In this document: in pieces, positions 8,370 to 18,190 of the stretch
Numbering within the stretch: the first letter of the stretch is position 1
Layout of the letters: each line of letters opens with the position of its first letter
NCBI GenBank assembly: GCA_963580285.1
Contig: OY757020.1
Span: 96,103,497 to 96,167,496 of the forward strand
DNA length: 64,000 nucleotides
DNA from: Lucinisca nassula
Lineage: Eukaryota > Mollusca > Bivalvia > Lucinida > Lucinidae
Direction: 5' to 3'
The notes under the pieces: generated by a model
Databases searched by the model: none
The model's input: the letters and a program-made list of their open reading frames with translations, nothing else
What the model was told of the DNA's origin: nothing
Translations under genes and position numbers: made by a program

Positions 8370-10639
8370 CCTAAATTTGTGATATTACTCGCGTTTTATT
8401 TTTAAGTATTAAAAAATGACTTTATCACAAGAAACAATGGACTACACATGACTACAAAAATAACATAATCAGAGACAATTTAATCATACTGAACACCAGT
8501 GGGAGGATGACGACGGAATTAGTTAAATTAGTATAGTTTAGATATATGATTATTAGATTTGTATAGAATTGTTTATAAATGATGTAAACCACCATATTTT
8601 TGGAAAATTGTGACAATGAATATTCTTTTGCATATTTTTTAAGCAACAACGTCAATAACATAATATGTACCTTCAATATTGCCATATGTCTGTAAGCATA
8701 ATATCCAATAGCCTGCAAAGTTAAGAATCTTCTTTTATCTTCAGGAACATGTTTTTTTTTTTTTTTTTAACTGTTTTGATCACGTTGATCAATTGCAACG
8801 ATAAACCTTATAGTCATGTTTTTATTCAGAGATGTCGACCTGTACATTCTAGCTATTGGACATTCATGATTTTTTTTTTTTAAATGTCTTTTCTCAAAGA
8901 GAAACATTTTTATGCAAATAAGTCAAAGGTGTTTCATCTTACTTATGATGATGACTTATAATAACTTTCAATGAAATTTCTGTTGATACGAAAGAATTTT
9001 GGGACAAGTGTCTGTATGTGCACAAGTATAAGAATCAAACAAAGGGTTCTTAGATATTATTTTCTTATGATTGTGCAGACAATTTGTTGGTTAGTAAAGA
9101 CTTAGTCTGAATAGCTCAAGTCTGAATAGCTAAGATAATCATATACATATGGCCAATCTGAAATACTGCACACTCTTTAACTTTGCCATTTAATGTGAAA
9201 TGTTGTTTATTTACTAATAGCTTACTTTCTGCGAATGCAGGGATAATGGAAATGTATTAAAGTCTGGGGATATTTGCTGTCGGCATCGATCCACACACTG
9301 TAATACAAGGGGAACATGCTTGTTACTTTTGAGTAATTAACTGATCAGAGACCTCGGACCCAAGTGGGAAGGTCACAATTTGTAGACATTTTCCCCTCTG
9401 ACTCTAATGCAGTCGCAGAATGTGCTATTTTATATATGTGTATGACATCCTTCGTATGTTTATATGTTTATTCTTTATTGACTGCCAATAAGATAAAGGG
9501 GTCTTGACAGTGTCACTGGGACACCAAATCAATTCCAATATCCAGTTGGATTTGGCCTGCTGACATTGCAGCAGGTAGGGTAGAGGGAGAGTACTATTAT
9601 TTTTTTTCTACACTTCCATTCATTTTCCTACCTCTCTCACTCACTCCCTGTCCCACTTTTATCATCTTTACCATCTTTTTCTCCCTCTTTCTCTTGGGAA
9701 TGGCACAAAACAGCCCACATCGTATAATGTGCCACTTAACCACAATCAATTTATCAACTGGCTGTCAATATTAATTGTGAACGGAAATATGTTTTGTAGT
9801 GTGAGAAATGTTTCTAAATGTCTTTCCTGTAGTTTTCATGGACTCAGAGATACCTTGAGGCATTTAATAAATACATAAACTCACCTGCTCTGGTTTTGAA
9901 TGTATTCCGAATATCCAGCGTCGGCGTTCAGTTGAAGTCAGAGTAGACGTGTGGTCAGGAAGTATTGCAGTATCTTCCAGTTCTTAGTGCTTCTCTTTTT
10001 ATATAACAAGTTCATAATATGACGTATCAGCTTTCGTTGAACTGAGTTTTATGTCAAATGTTTCATATGTGGAAATTGTTCATGGATATATATATATATA
10101 TATATATATGGTTGGAATCACAGACATTGCCTATAATGACAATGTTGGTGCCTCAGAGTAAAGATTGTCTATGATATTTATGTGTATTTTGCAATCTGAA
10201 CCGATGGCTGGGTGGTTACAGCATAATAGCCAGCTGCCTCCCTGAATAATTATATGATATATTTCCACTTTTCAATCTGTGATCGACTTACTTAGCACAT
10301 CACATGGGGTCCATGCCTTTTCAAGGTAGGGGGCTGTTGTAACGGCGTCTGGCTATTCTGCATTAACTTCCTTTTACCTCATTTTAGTGACCATTCATGG
10401 CACGAAAATATTGTAATTTAGCTGTGAAAATCACGATATTATTGTTCATAATCACTCTTGTATCAGACCAATACTTGCCAACTTCGCCTCCGTTTTTCGG
10501 CAAGAAGACGCATTGACAGCTTGCTTTCTTCGCTGTACTAAATCCTTCTCACTTATAGTTGACTAGACATACCGATTATATCCAGTTTACTGCACCATCG
10601 TAGCTGAATTTTTGCGTCTTTTCTTGCTCAAAAACGTAT
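8370..10639. other. Non-coding stretch
   Basis: AT-rich sequence with poly(T) runs near 8752-8768 and 8870-8881 and a (TA)n tract at 10086-10109. No open frame shows domain-like sequence and no RNA gene was recognised. Confidence 0.6.
10086..10109. repeat. (TA)n microsatellite
   Basis: Uninterrupted alternating AT of about 24 bp. Confidence 0.95.
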
Positions 10640-10644
10640 TTGAA

Positions 10645-10790
10645 AACTGTCCCGCGCCGCCATTTTGTTGTTTTGTCTTCTGACGTTTACAGTCGCGTGA
10701 CACGAGACTGGTTTCCGGTTTATTATGTACTGCACTACCATAAGCGCGTTGTAGCCAGGAGACCACTGGCGACTATAAATACAGTTTTCA
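10645..10790 (+). promoter_or_regulatory. Candidate promoter
   Basis: This block is locally CpG-rich in an AT-rich background. It contains GCCGCCATTTTG at 10656-10667, the consensus of the promoter factor YY1, several CGCG-containing words, and TATAAATA at 10774-10781. A short ATG-initiated frame with a good context begins 130 bp after the TATA-like box. The combination suggests a transcription start near 10800. This is inferred from motifs alone. Confidence 0.4.
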
Positions 10791-10855
10791 AGGCGCAGAA
10801 AGGGCAGTTGCGATTGTTGTAGCAACTGCTGTTGATCTGTGATTTTGCCTGGGTT

Positions 10856-11227
10856 GCCGAGCTAGGCATCATCAGCTTGACTAAGATTGCTTCTTGAATG
10901 TTGGCAAACTATGCCAAGGAAGAAGTCAGCCGAGAAAACCGGCCCAGCTAGTGTATGAATAAACTTTGTTTATCCCTCTCCACCCACTCCTATCTTGGCA
11001 GCATTTACGCCAAGCTAGGCTAAAACTCTTTTCTTCCTTTTTTTTATCCCTTTCTAGGCGAGGTTGGCACAGGTTATCAATACATTTATATAAATTAATG
11101 GCTTTTCATAAGTAGAAATAACTGTAAATACTCTTTGTTGATAATTTTTGGCTAAGGTCGAGTTTTGCGCCGAGCTAGGCATAATCCTTGTTACGCTGCG
11201 CCGAGGTAGGCGAAGCCGAGGTAGGCT
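10856..11227 (+). repeat. Cluster of five 13-bp GCC(A/G)AG(C/G)TAGGC motifs
   Basis: Copies start at 10856, 11009, 11169, 11200 and 11215. An inverted relative (CCTAGCTCGGC) lies near 11988. The core is near-palindromic. The cluster lies just downstream of the candidate promoter and around the possible first exon. Confidence 0.6.
10911..10952 (+). CDS. Possible first coding exon (14 codons)
   Basis: ATG at 10911, with A at position -3, opens MPRKKSAEKTGPAS. A GTATGA splice-donor-like sequence follows at 10953; read through, the frame stops at 10956-10958. The basic N-terminus would suit a nuclear protein. A competing ATG at 10898 in another frame (MLANYAKEEV) has a poorer start context. No next exon was identified in the window, so this stays a proposal that depends on the promoter-like block upstream. 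Confidence 0.25.
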
Positions 11228-12450
11228 AAAGATCCAAAACATAAACAGGTTTGACTGTTGTAACGTAGATCGCTTCTTAGGGCGTGTTGTAGCAACTACT
11301 GAACTGTTTATGAGCTAGATACTTGTTATCGTATATTTTAAAAACATACCTACTCATATCTTATTGATCAATGTATAATTATGCCTGATTCGGCTCAAGT
11401 AAAATCGGCTTTGGTTAATTGATGACTTTCCTAACTACGCCTGATAACGAATGCTTTACCTAAGACGGATCAACGGATTCATGTCTGGCTAGGTGAAAGG
11501 TACATTAATAACATTCTGCCTTGTTGCCGTTTAGGGTGTTGGCCTAAACATGATGTAGTAACTTGTGGGGTGTTATTTAATAGTAAATCGATTTCTAAAC
11601 GTTTCCAAAAGCATTGTACTTTCACCTATCTATGGGGATGAATCCGCCTGACTGGGTTTGGGCATTGTAGAGTAAAATAACTAACATATTAGGGAAGTTC
11701 GTATCTTGTGAACAACTGGCATTCCTGAGAAATATATTTCATAAAATAACTGTTTATTGGCGATTTTCCTTACAGTAGAAAGTCGCACGCAGATTCATAG
11801 GTAACTCTTCATTCTTTAAGATCGGTAACGTAATTACAGTTTAACTTTCTACAATGTTGCGCTTAGTATGAGCGGTCTGTAGTAGTTAGTGAACTGTTTT
11901 ACTTTACAGATTTACAAGATTTACTTCTACTTTACAAATATAGCTGGATTGGCGTGACCATTGTCTGCCTAGCTGGGTTAACTACTCCTAGCTCGGCATT
12001 GCTTTATCAAATGCAAAAATCGTCAAAGTTGAGATTTACACCTTGCCTATATTCGGATTGAATGCAAAGGTAGTAAATTGTATGTGATCAATATTCTGCA
12101 TAGTCGGATAGATGCATTAATAGATTGAAGAATATATATAATATCAATGTTCTGGAATCTGTGAAATATTACTCTTAACAGCTATCGGTTCTGTGTAATA
12201 TTAGTGTTTTTTTTTTTTTTTAATTGAAAGATAGATAGTTATAGTAATAGATCTTCAATTCCAATTGTTCAGGGAAAAACAAAATAAATTTAAGACATTG
12301 AAATAATGGCTGGCTGTATATTCTCTTCCCGGTAGTTTAGAGTACGACCCAGGTCGAACCCACACGTATTTATTGTATCAGCACCATCACGTCCTGACCA
12401 TAACAATAGTTGTGTCTCTTGACCGGGTGGTGTTCCGTTACAATATCACC
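11228..12450. other. Non-coding stretch
   Basis: AT-rich sequence with a poly(T) run near 12207-12222. No coding signal was seen. It could be intron if the first-exon proposal upstream is right. Confidence 0.5.
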
Positions 12451-12879
12451 TTTTATGAAGTGGAAGGTTGGGGCATAGCCTGGTGCGGCCTGGGAGATCC
12501 TTAGGTTGATATCACTGAATGCATCTTAACATAAGGAACAAGAATTTATATGGTTTAGGGGTGGGGATCTGAACGGTTTCTGAGATATTGGGCCTTTTAT
12601 GAAGTGGAGGGGTCGGGAATAGCCCCCGTGCGGCAAGGGAGACCCTAAGGTTGGTATCACTGAATGCGTCTTGTCATAAGGAACAAGAATTTAAATGGTT
12701 TAGGGGTGGGGATCTGAACGGTTTCTGAGATATTCAGCCTTTTACAAAGTGGAGGGGGTGGGGCATAAGCCCCGCCACATCCTAGGGGACCCTCAGATTG
12801 GTGTCACTGTATGCGTCTTATCATAAGAAACAAGAATATATATAGTTTAGGGGTGGCGATCTGAATGGTTTCTGAGATA

Positions 12880-13231
12880 CAGTCGAACTTCAATGGCTCG
12901 AACACCTTTGGGACCATGGGAATCTGCTCGAGACAGGGGTAGTTCGAGCCACTGAGGGTTACTGATAGGAGGCATAACGGGGGTAATTTTGGGACATCTT
13001 TTCGGTGTTCCATAATAAAAATATATGCTGTGTGTATTCATTAGAATCGCCTCGACGAGGCGATTCTAATAAGCACACACAGCATACATTTGCAACATAA
13101 GATCTCCTTAATTATCCCACACTACTTCTTATGTACTTCTTATGTAGAGGAATTCCCTAGGGACTCAAAAATGAGTTCGACTCAGCCATGGTAAACGAGC
13201 CATCGGTGTTCGAGCCATCGAAGTTTTACTG
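12880..13231. mobile_element. pogo/Tigger-like MITE inserted in the tandem array
   Basis: The ends are inverted repeats: CAGTCGAACTTCAATGGCTC on the left, and CAGTAAAACTTCGATGGCTC on the right read in reverse complement (24 of 27 positions match, counting seven further bases). They are flanked by TA on both sides (12878-12879 and 13232-13233). CAGT ends and a TA target duplication are typical of the pogo/Tigger branch of Tc1/mariner. At 352 bp there is no transposase, so it is non-autonomous. Removing it plus one TA restores an uninterrupted repeat unit, which supports the boundaries. Confidence 0.85.
13024..13086. repeat. 63-nt long hairpin inside the MITE
   Basis: The outer arms TATGCTGTGTGT and ACACACAGCATA pair over 12 bp. 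A 5-nt internal loop follows, then inner arms TTAGAATCGCCTCG and CGAGGCGATTCTAA pair over 14 bp around a single A at 13055. Confidence 0.95.
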
Positions 13232-13760
13232 TATATGGCATTTATGAAGTGGAAGGGTGGGGCATGGCCCCAGCGCACCCCAATGTTGGTATCACTGGAT
13301 GTGTCTTATCATAAGGAACAAGAATATATATGGTTTAGGGGTGGGGATCTCAGTGGTTTCTGAGATAAATGGCATTTTATGAAGTGGAGGGGTGGGGCAT
13401 GTCCCCGGCACATCCCGGGGGGACCCCAAGGTTGGTGTCACTTAATGCATCTTAGCATAAGGAACAAGAATATATATAGTTTAGGGGTGGGGATCTGAAT
13501 GGTTTCTGAGATAAATGGCATTTTATGAAATAGAGGGGGCAGGGCATGTCCCCGGCACATCCCGGGGGACCCCCAGGTTGGTGTCACTTAATGCATCTTA
13601 TCATAAGGAACAAGAATATATATGGTTTAGGGGTTGGGATCTGTAAGGTTTCTGAGATATAAGGCATTTTATGAAGTGGAGGGGGCAGGGCATGGTCCCG
13701 GCACAACTTAGGGGACCCCCAGGTTGACATAAAAGCATATGGCTGAGAGAAGTTTACTCA

Positions 13761-14390
13761 AGGAACATGTTTATGTAAGTTTTGTAAAAATATCTGCAAT
13801 GACTTGGCAGTAAATGCCATTTTTCAGTTTTCCCCATTATAAGTCAATGGAAACTCTAAGTTGCCATAGCAACAAAACTAAAAGGCCAAATTTCATACAA
13901 AAAACACAAAACCTGTAAAGGCAAATATGGTGAATATTTTCATAAAGTCTCAGCCTCCTAGAGCATATGGTTTCTGAGGAGATGATTTTTTTAAGTATTT
14001 TTTGTCTATTTTTTGCATTTTGGTTTCCATGGCAACCAATAAAAATGAGCAGAAGGCTTAAAATCATACAGCAGATAGTAGATTGCCTATGGAACATTTC
14101 TATGAAAGTTTTCTAAAAATATCTGCAGAGGCTTGGCAGTAAATGCCATTTTTCAATTTTCCCCATTATAAGTCTATGGAAATTCTAAGTTGCCATAGTA
14201 ACCAAACTAATGAGCCGAATTTCATAAAAAACACAAACTTTCAATCCCCCAACCCAAGGATGCTACAGATGAAATTTGGGCCCAATGGGCTTAGCGGGTT
14301 CAGAGGAGATGTCGTTTATAGGACGCAGACGCAGACGGACAACTGCCTATCCTATAAGCTCCCCCGGAGCCTTCGGCTCTGGTGAGCTAA
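13761..14390. repeat. Duplicated repeat block ending in a terminal hairpin
   Basis: The segment 13761-13920 recurs at about 14089-14248 (offset ~328 bp, about 85% similar by eye; shared words AAATATCTGCA, CTTGGCAGTAAATGCC, CCCCATTATAAGTC). The block ends with GAGCCTTCGGCTC (14366-14378), then TGGTGAGCTAA. A short hairpin followed by CTAA resembles a Helitron 3' end (hairpin then CTRR). With the upstream tandem array this fits the non-autonomous Helitron-like elements with central tandem repeats known from bivalves. No 5' end was identified, so the family is a guess. Confidence 0.45.
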
Positions 14391-14902
14391 AAATCTGAAA
14401 CAGTTAAATCTTATGAAAAATTCCAATATCTTTTAAGAATAAAATAATATTATCAACAGGTACATCTTGAAACAATTGTTGCAAAGTGTCTGCTTTGAAG
14501 TACAAGTCACGGGACTGAAAAGTCTACACATTCAATTAAGATATGTTTAACAGTGAATGGCTGATCACCACCATTAAAAATATAAGAATGAGTAACTCTA
14601 GTATGGCCAATGCGCAGTCGCGTTAATACTACATCCTTTTTCCTGGAAAACTGTGGAGGAGAGCATTCTGCCCCAGCGACAGGTTTAATGGCATGGAGTT
14701 TGTTATTTATTTCATGGTTCCTTGCATCTTGCCATTCCGACAAGATGTATCTGTTGATAAATGGTTTAAAATTATTAAAAGGAATTTTAAAAACAGACGG
14801 ATCCAAATTGAGCGATTCCTTTGCGTTCTTGTCAGCATATTCATTGTCCACAATGCCAATATGGCTCGGAAGCCAACAAGACAAGATTTGGTGCGTTTTA
14901 GA
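14390..14902 (-). mobile_element. LINE copy L, diverged 3' fragment (RNase H and C-terminus)
   Basis: The fragment encodes part of RNase H (CWLPSHIGIV.NEYADK) and the C-terminal region of ORF2. It begins at the AAATCTGAAACAGTTAAATC block, so the last ~145 nt of the normal 3' end are missing. A six-residue deletion removes the first CX2C of the C-terminal finger. It is more diverged than the copies downstream and resembles fragment M (25099-25404), suggesting an older subfamily. Non-LINE sequence resumes after about 14902. Confidence 0.85.
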
Positions 14903-14929
14903 ACGGGGGGTGCCGATAAGGCCCTTTTC

Positions 14930-15822
14930 CTGCCCTGGAACAAAAGTCTTCATTTTCTCCTGATATATTGCCTATAGTGTACCGTTTACTAAAATAGTAT
15001 TGGGTTTGTAACGTAAGCCCTAGTTATTGAGAAACATGATAATGAAAGTGGGTTGGGTAATTCAGCATTAATCGGAGGTATCATGTTTTACGCACTGTTT
15101 CTTTGTTAAAATATATCACACCCACTCCTTATTTCCTCTGTTTGTTAGACAAATATTTTGGGTAAATTCCTTCTAAATTTTTCTTCCTCTAAAGTAAAAT
15201 ACTACATCTGTAGCAACTATTTTATAAACATGGTCATTTTTTGTTAATTTTGCATCTTCAAATTCAATAAATCCTAGCCTATCTCCAAAACAAAACGGCA
15301 AATTATTTTCAAACTTACTTGAATTTAACATTGGAAGAGTACAAAGTGTTGATTAAAAACCTAATCAAGGTCACTTGGGCTGGTCAAATGTCAAAATTAG
15401 GGGCGACCATTTTGGCCATTTTTCTGTTCCTGAACAAAAAGCTTCAAATTCTCCTTATACATTGCCTATAGAATTCATTTTACTAAGACAGTCTAGGTTT
15501 TGTAAAGTAAGTATAGTTATGGGGTTAAATGATGATGAAACTGGTTGGGGTAATTCGATGTGATGCTGAGGTATTGTGTTTTATGCACCACATCTCTCTT
15601 TTAAAATATAGCAAACGCAGTCACATCTTCCTCTGTTTGTTTGTTTGCCTTAGGTAACATCCTACTTAGTTTTATTCCTCTAAAGTAAAGTATGCCATCT
15701 GCAGCAACTCTTTTATGAAAACCTTCTATTTCTGAGAATTTTGCATCTTGGAATTCAATAAATCATATTGTTTCTTTTGAATCACACAAGGGATTCTTTT
15801 AAAATTAATCTGAATATATTAT
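14930..15822. repeat. Diverged tandem duplication, period ~494 bp
   Basis: The block from 14938 (GAACAAAAG, then TTGCCTATAG) to about 15280 (ATTCAATAAATC) recurs from 15432 to about 15770 with the same landmarks. Sequence after 24870 may continue the second unit, which would mean LINE locus A/B inserted into it. No coding content. Confidence 0.65.
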
Positions 15823-15834
15823 AAGATTTTTAGA
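15823..15834. repeat. Left target-site duplication of the A/B locus
   Basis: AAGATTTTTAGA here is repeated exactly at 24858-24869, beyond the 5' end of copy B. It shows that the whole 15835-24857 block began as one insertion. Confidence 0.95.
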
Positions 15835-18041
15835 TGATGATGATGATTTCGTGTTTAACGACGCGTCAACCCTCTTTGTGGGTCATAAGCGTCAAACGGT
15901 TAATGGTTAAACGGCATGAATAATTATGATGATATTAAAAGTAAAAAGTCAGAATGATAATGTATAAAAATCTGAAACAGTTAAATCTTATGAAAAAGTC
16001 CAATTTCTTTTAAGAATAAAATAATATTATCAACAGGTACATCTCGAAACAGTTGTTGTAAAGTGTCAGCTTTGAAATATAAAATACGTGAGGGTGAAAA
16101 GTCAACACAGTCAATTAAGATATGTTTCACAGTGAATGGCTGATCACAACCTACACAAGAAGGTTGATCATCACCATTAAAAATATAAGAATGAGTAACT
16201 CTAGTATGGCCGATGCGCAGTCGTGTTAATACTACGTCCTCTTTTCTGGAAAACTGTGGAGGAGAGCATTTTGTACTAACGACAGGTTTAATGGCATGGA
16301 GTTTGTTATTTATTGCACGGTCCCATTCGCCTTGCCATTCCGACAAGATGTATCGGTTAATAAATGGTTTAAAATTATTAAAAGGAATTTTAAAAACCGA
16401 TGGATCAAGATTGAGCGATTCCTTTGCTTTCTTGTCAGCATATTCATTGCCGACAATGCCAATATGGCTCGGAAGCCAACAAAACAAGATTTGGTGTGTT
16501 TTAGAAATTTCATGATGTTTTTCGATCAATTTTTGAATTTGAGGATTTTTAGATGATGAATGGTCTAAAGCCTTAAGCACAGAAAGTGAATCCGAAAATA
16601 TAATTGCTTTTTGAATTGTTGAAGAACTGATAAAATCTAAAGCTAGGTCTATTGCTTTGGCTTCAGCTGTAAAAATAGATGAACCATCTGGAAGGCGCAT
16701 GGTTTTGTGCGTATCTTTAGAAACATACGCACAGCCAACTTTATCTCCTTCTTTGGAACCATCAGTATAGACTTGCTGGTAATCATTGTAACGTGACTGC
16801 AGTACCTGAAAGTTTTGTTTGAGAAGTATTGGATTTGATTCGGATTTTTTTCCATCATGTAAGTCGAACAGAATAGACGGTTGTTTAATACACCAAGATG
16901 GAACTTCGGCGGTTTCATGTTTTTGAATATTTTTAAGGTCGATACCTGAATTTTCCAGCAGTGGTAAAATACGTAATCCAAAAGGTTTGATTGCTGTGGG
17001 TTTTGTTTCATACTTATCTACAAATTGAGGTGGAAATGAAATTTTGGATGCCGGGTTAGATGGATTTGCAGCAAGTCTGATAGCATACTGAAGAGAAAGT
17101 TTCTCTCTGCGCGAGGTTAAAGATGGTTCACCTGCTTCTACATAAAGGCTTAATACGGGAGAAGTACGGAAGGCTCCCATGGCCAGACGAAGGCCTTGGT
17201 GATGGATAGTATCCAAGGATTTCAAATAGGACTTTCTGGCAGAACCATAAACAACAGACCCATAATCTAATTTAGATCTTATTAAAGACCGGTAAAGATG
17301 TAATAAAGTATACCGATCTGCTCCCCAACTTGTATGAGCTAAAACTTTCAAAAGATTCAAAGCTTTTAAGCATTTCGCTTTAAGATATTTAATATGTGGA
17401 ATAAAAGATAACTTTTGATCAAATATGACCCCAAGAAATTTGGCTTCTTCAACAACAGGAATTTGTGATCCGTATAAAAACAGGGAAGGATGTTCGTGTT
17501 TCTTCCGTAGTTTACAAAAATGAACACACTGCGTTTTCGACTTGGAGAACTTGAAACCATTTTTATCAGTCCATTCTTCTATTCTTTTTAGATTTTGTTG
17601 TAACTTTCGTTCAATTGTTTTCATATTTTTTGAACGGTAACATATACAAAAATCATCAACATACAATGAACAATCAGTTTTGTCGTCCAAACATTGTACA
17701 ATATTGTTTATTTTGATGTTAAATAGCGTAGTTGAAAGAATACTACCCTGTGGGACACCCTGTTCTTGATCATAGAAATCTGACAGGGTAGACCCCACAC
17801 GCACCTGAAACATGCGCTCCCCTAAAAAGCTTTCAATAAAACTGGGAAGTTTTCCTCTTAAGCCAATGTTATGAAGATCTTTCAATATTCCATAACGCCA
17901 TGTTGTATCATATGCTTTCTCCAAGTCGAAAAAGACAGCCACTACGTGTTCTTTGTTAATAAAAGCATCTCGTATAAATGTTTCTAGTCTTATTAAATTG
18001 TCATTGGTACTACGTTCCGAACGAAAACCCGATTGATATTC
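15835..18041 (-). mobile_element. LINE copy A, 5'-truncated, inserted in the tail of copy B
   Basis: The copy has the (ATC)n tail and 3' UTR at the left and is cut off in the RT domain at about 18041, where the (TGA)n tail of copy B begins at once. The outer TSD is shared with B, so A lies within B's tail. It is closely related to B and carries the same 3' stem-loop. Confidence 0.9.
15981..18041 (-). pseudogene. LINE copy A ORF2 fragment (RT, RNase H, C-terminal finger)
   Basis: An open frame runs from the truncation point through RT (catalytic YVDD retained), the connector, RNase H (YTDGSKEGD, FSDSL, NEYADK) and the CX2CX7HX4C finger to the normal stop. The endonuclease and the first part of RT are missing because of 5' truncation, so no genuine start codon exists. 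No internal stop or frameshift was noted, which points to recent insertion. Confidence 0.9.
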
Positions 18042-18190
18042 TGATGATGATGATGATTTCGTGTTTAACGACGCGTCAACCCTCTTTGTGGGTCATAAGC
18101 GTCAAACGGTTGATGGTTAAACGGCATGAATAATTATGATGATATTAAAAGTAAAAAGTCAGAATGATAATGTATAAAAATCTGAAACAG

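Larger units (their letters stand above)
12451..13720. repeat. Tandem array of ~145-bp units (about 6.5 copies)
   Basis: Units start with TTTTATGAAGTGGA-like sequence at 12451, 12595, 12740, 13241, 13375, 13521 and 13667. Each contains AAGGAACAAGAAT, then TTTAGGGGTGGGGATCT, then GGTTTCTGAGATA. Spacings are 144, 145, 146 (after removing a 352-bp insertion), about 135, 146 and 146 bp. Divergence between units is moderate. The last unit is partial and runs into the duplicated repeat at 13761. Confidence 0.9.

Noticed and set aside
10202..10240. tRNA-like or SINE A box (ATGGCTGGGTGG) near 10203
   Set aside because: No B box at a suitable distance, no tail and no target duplication.
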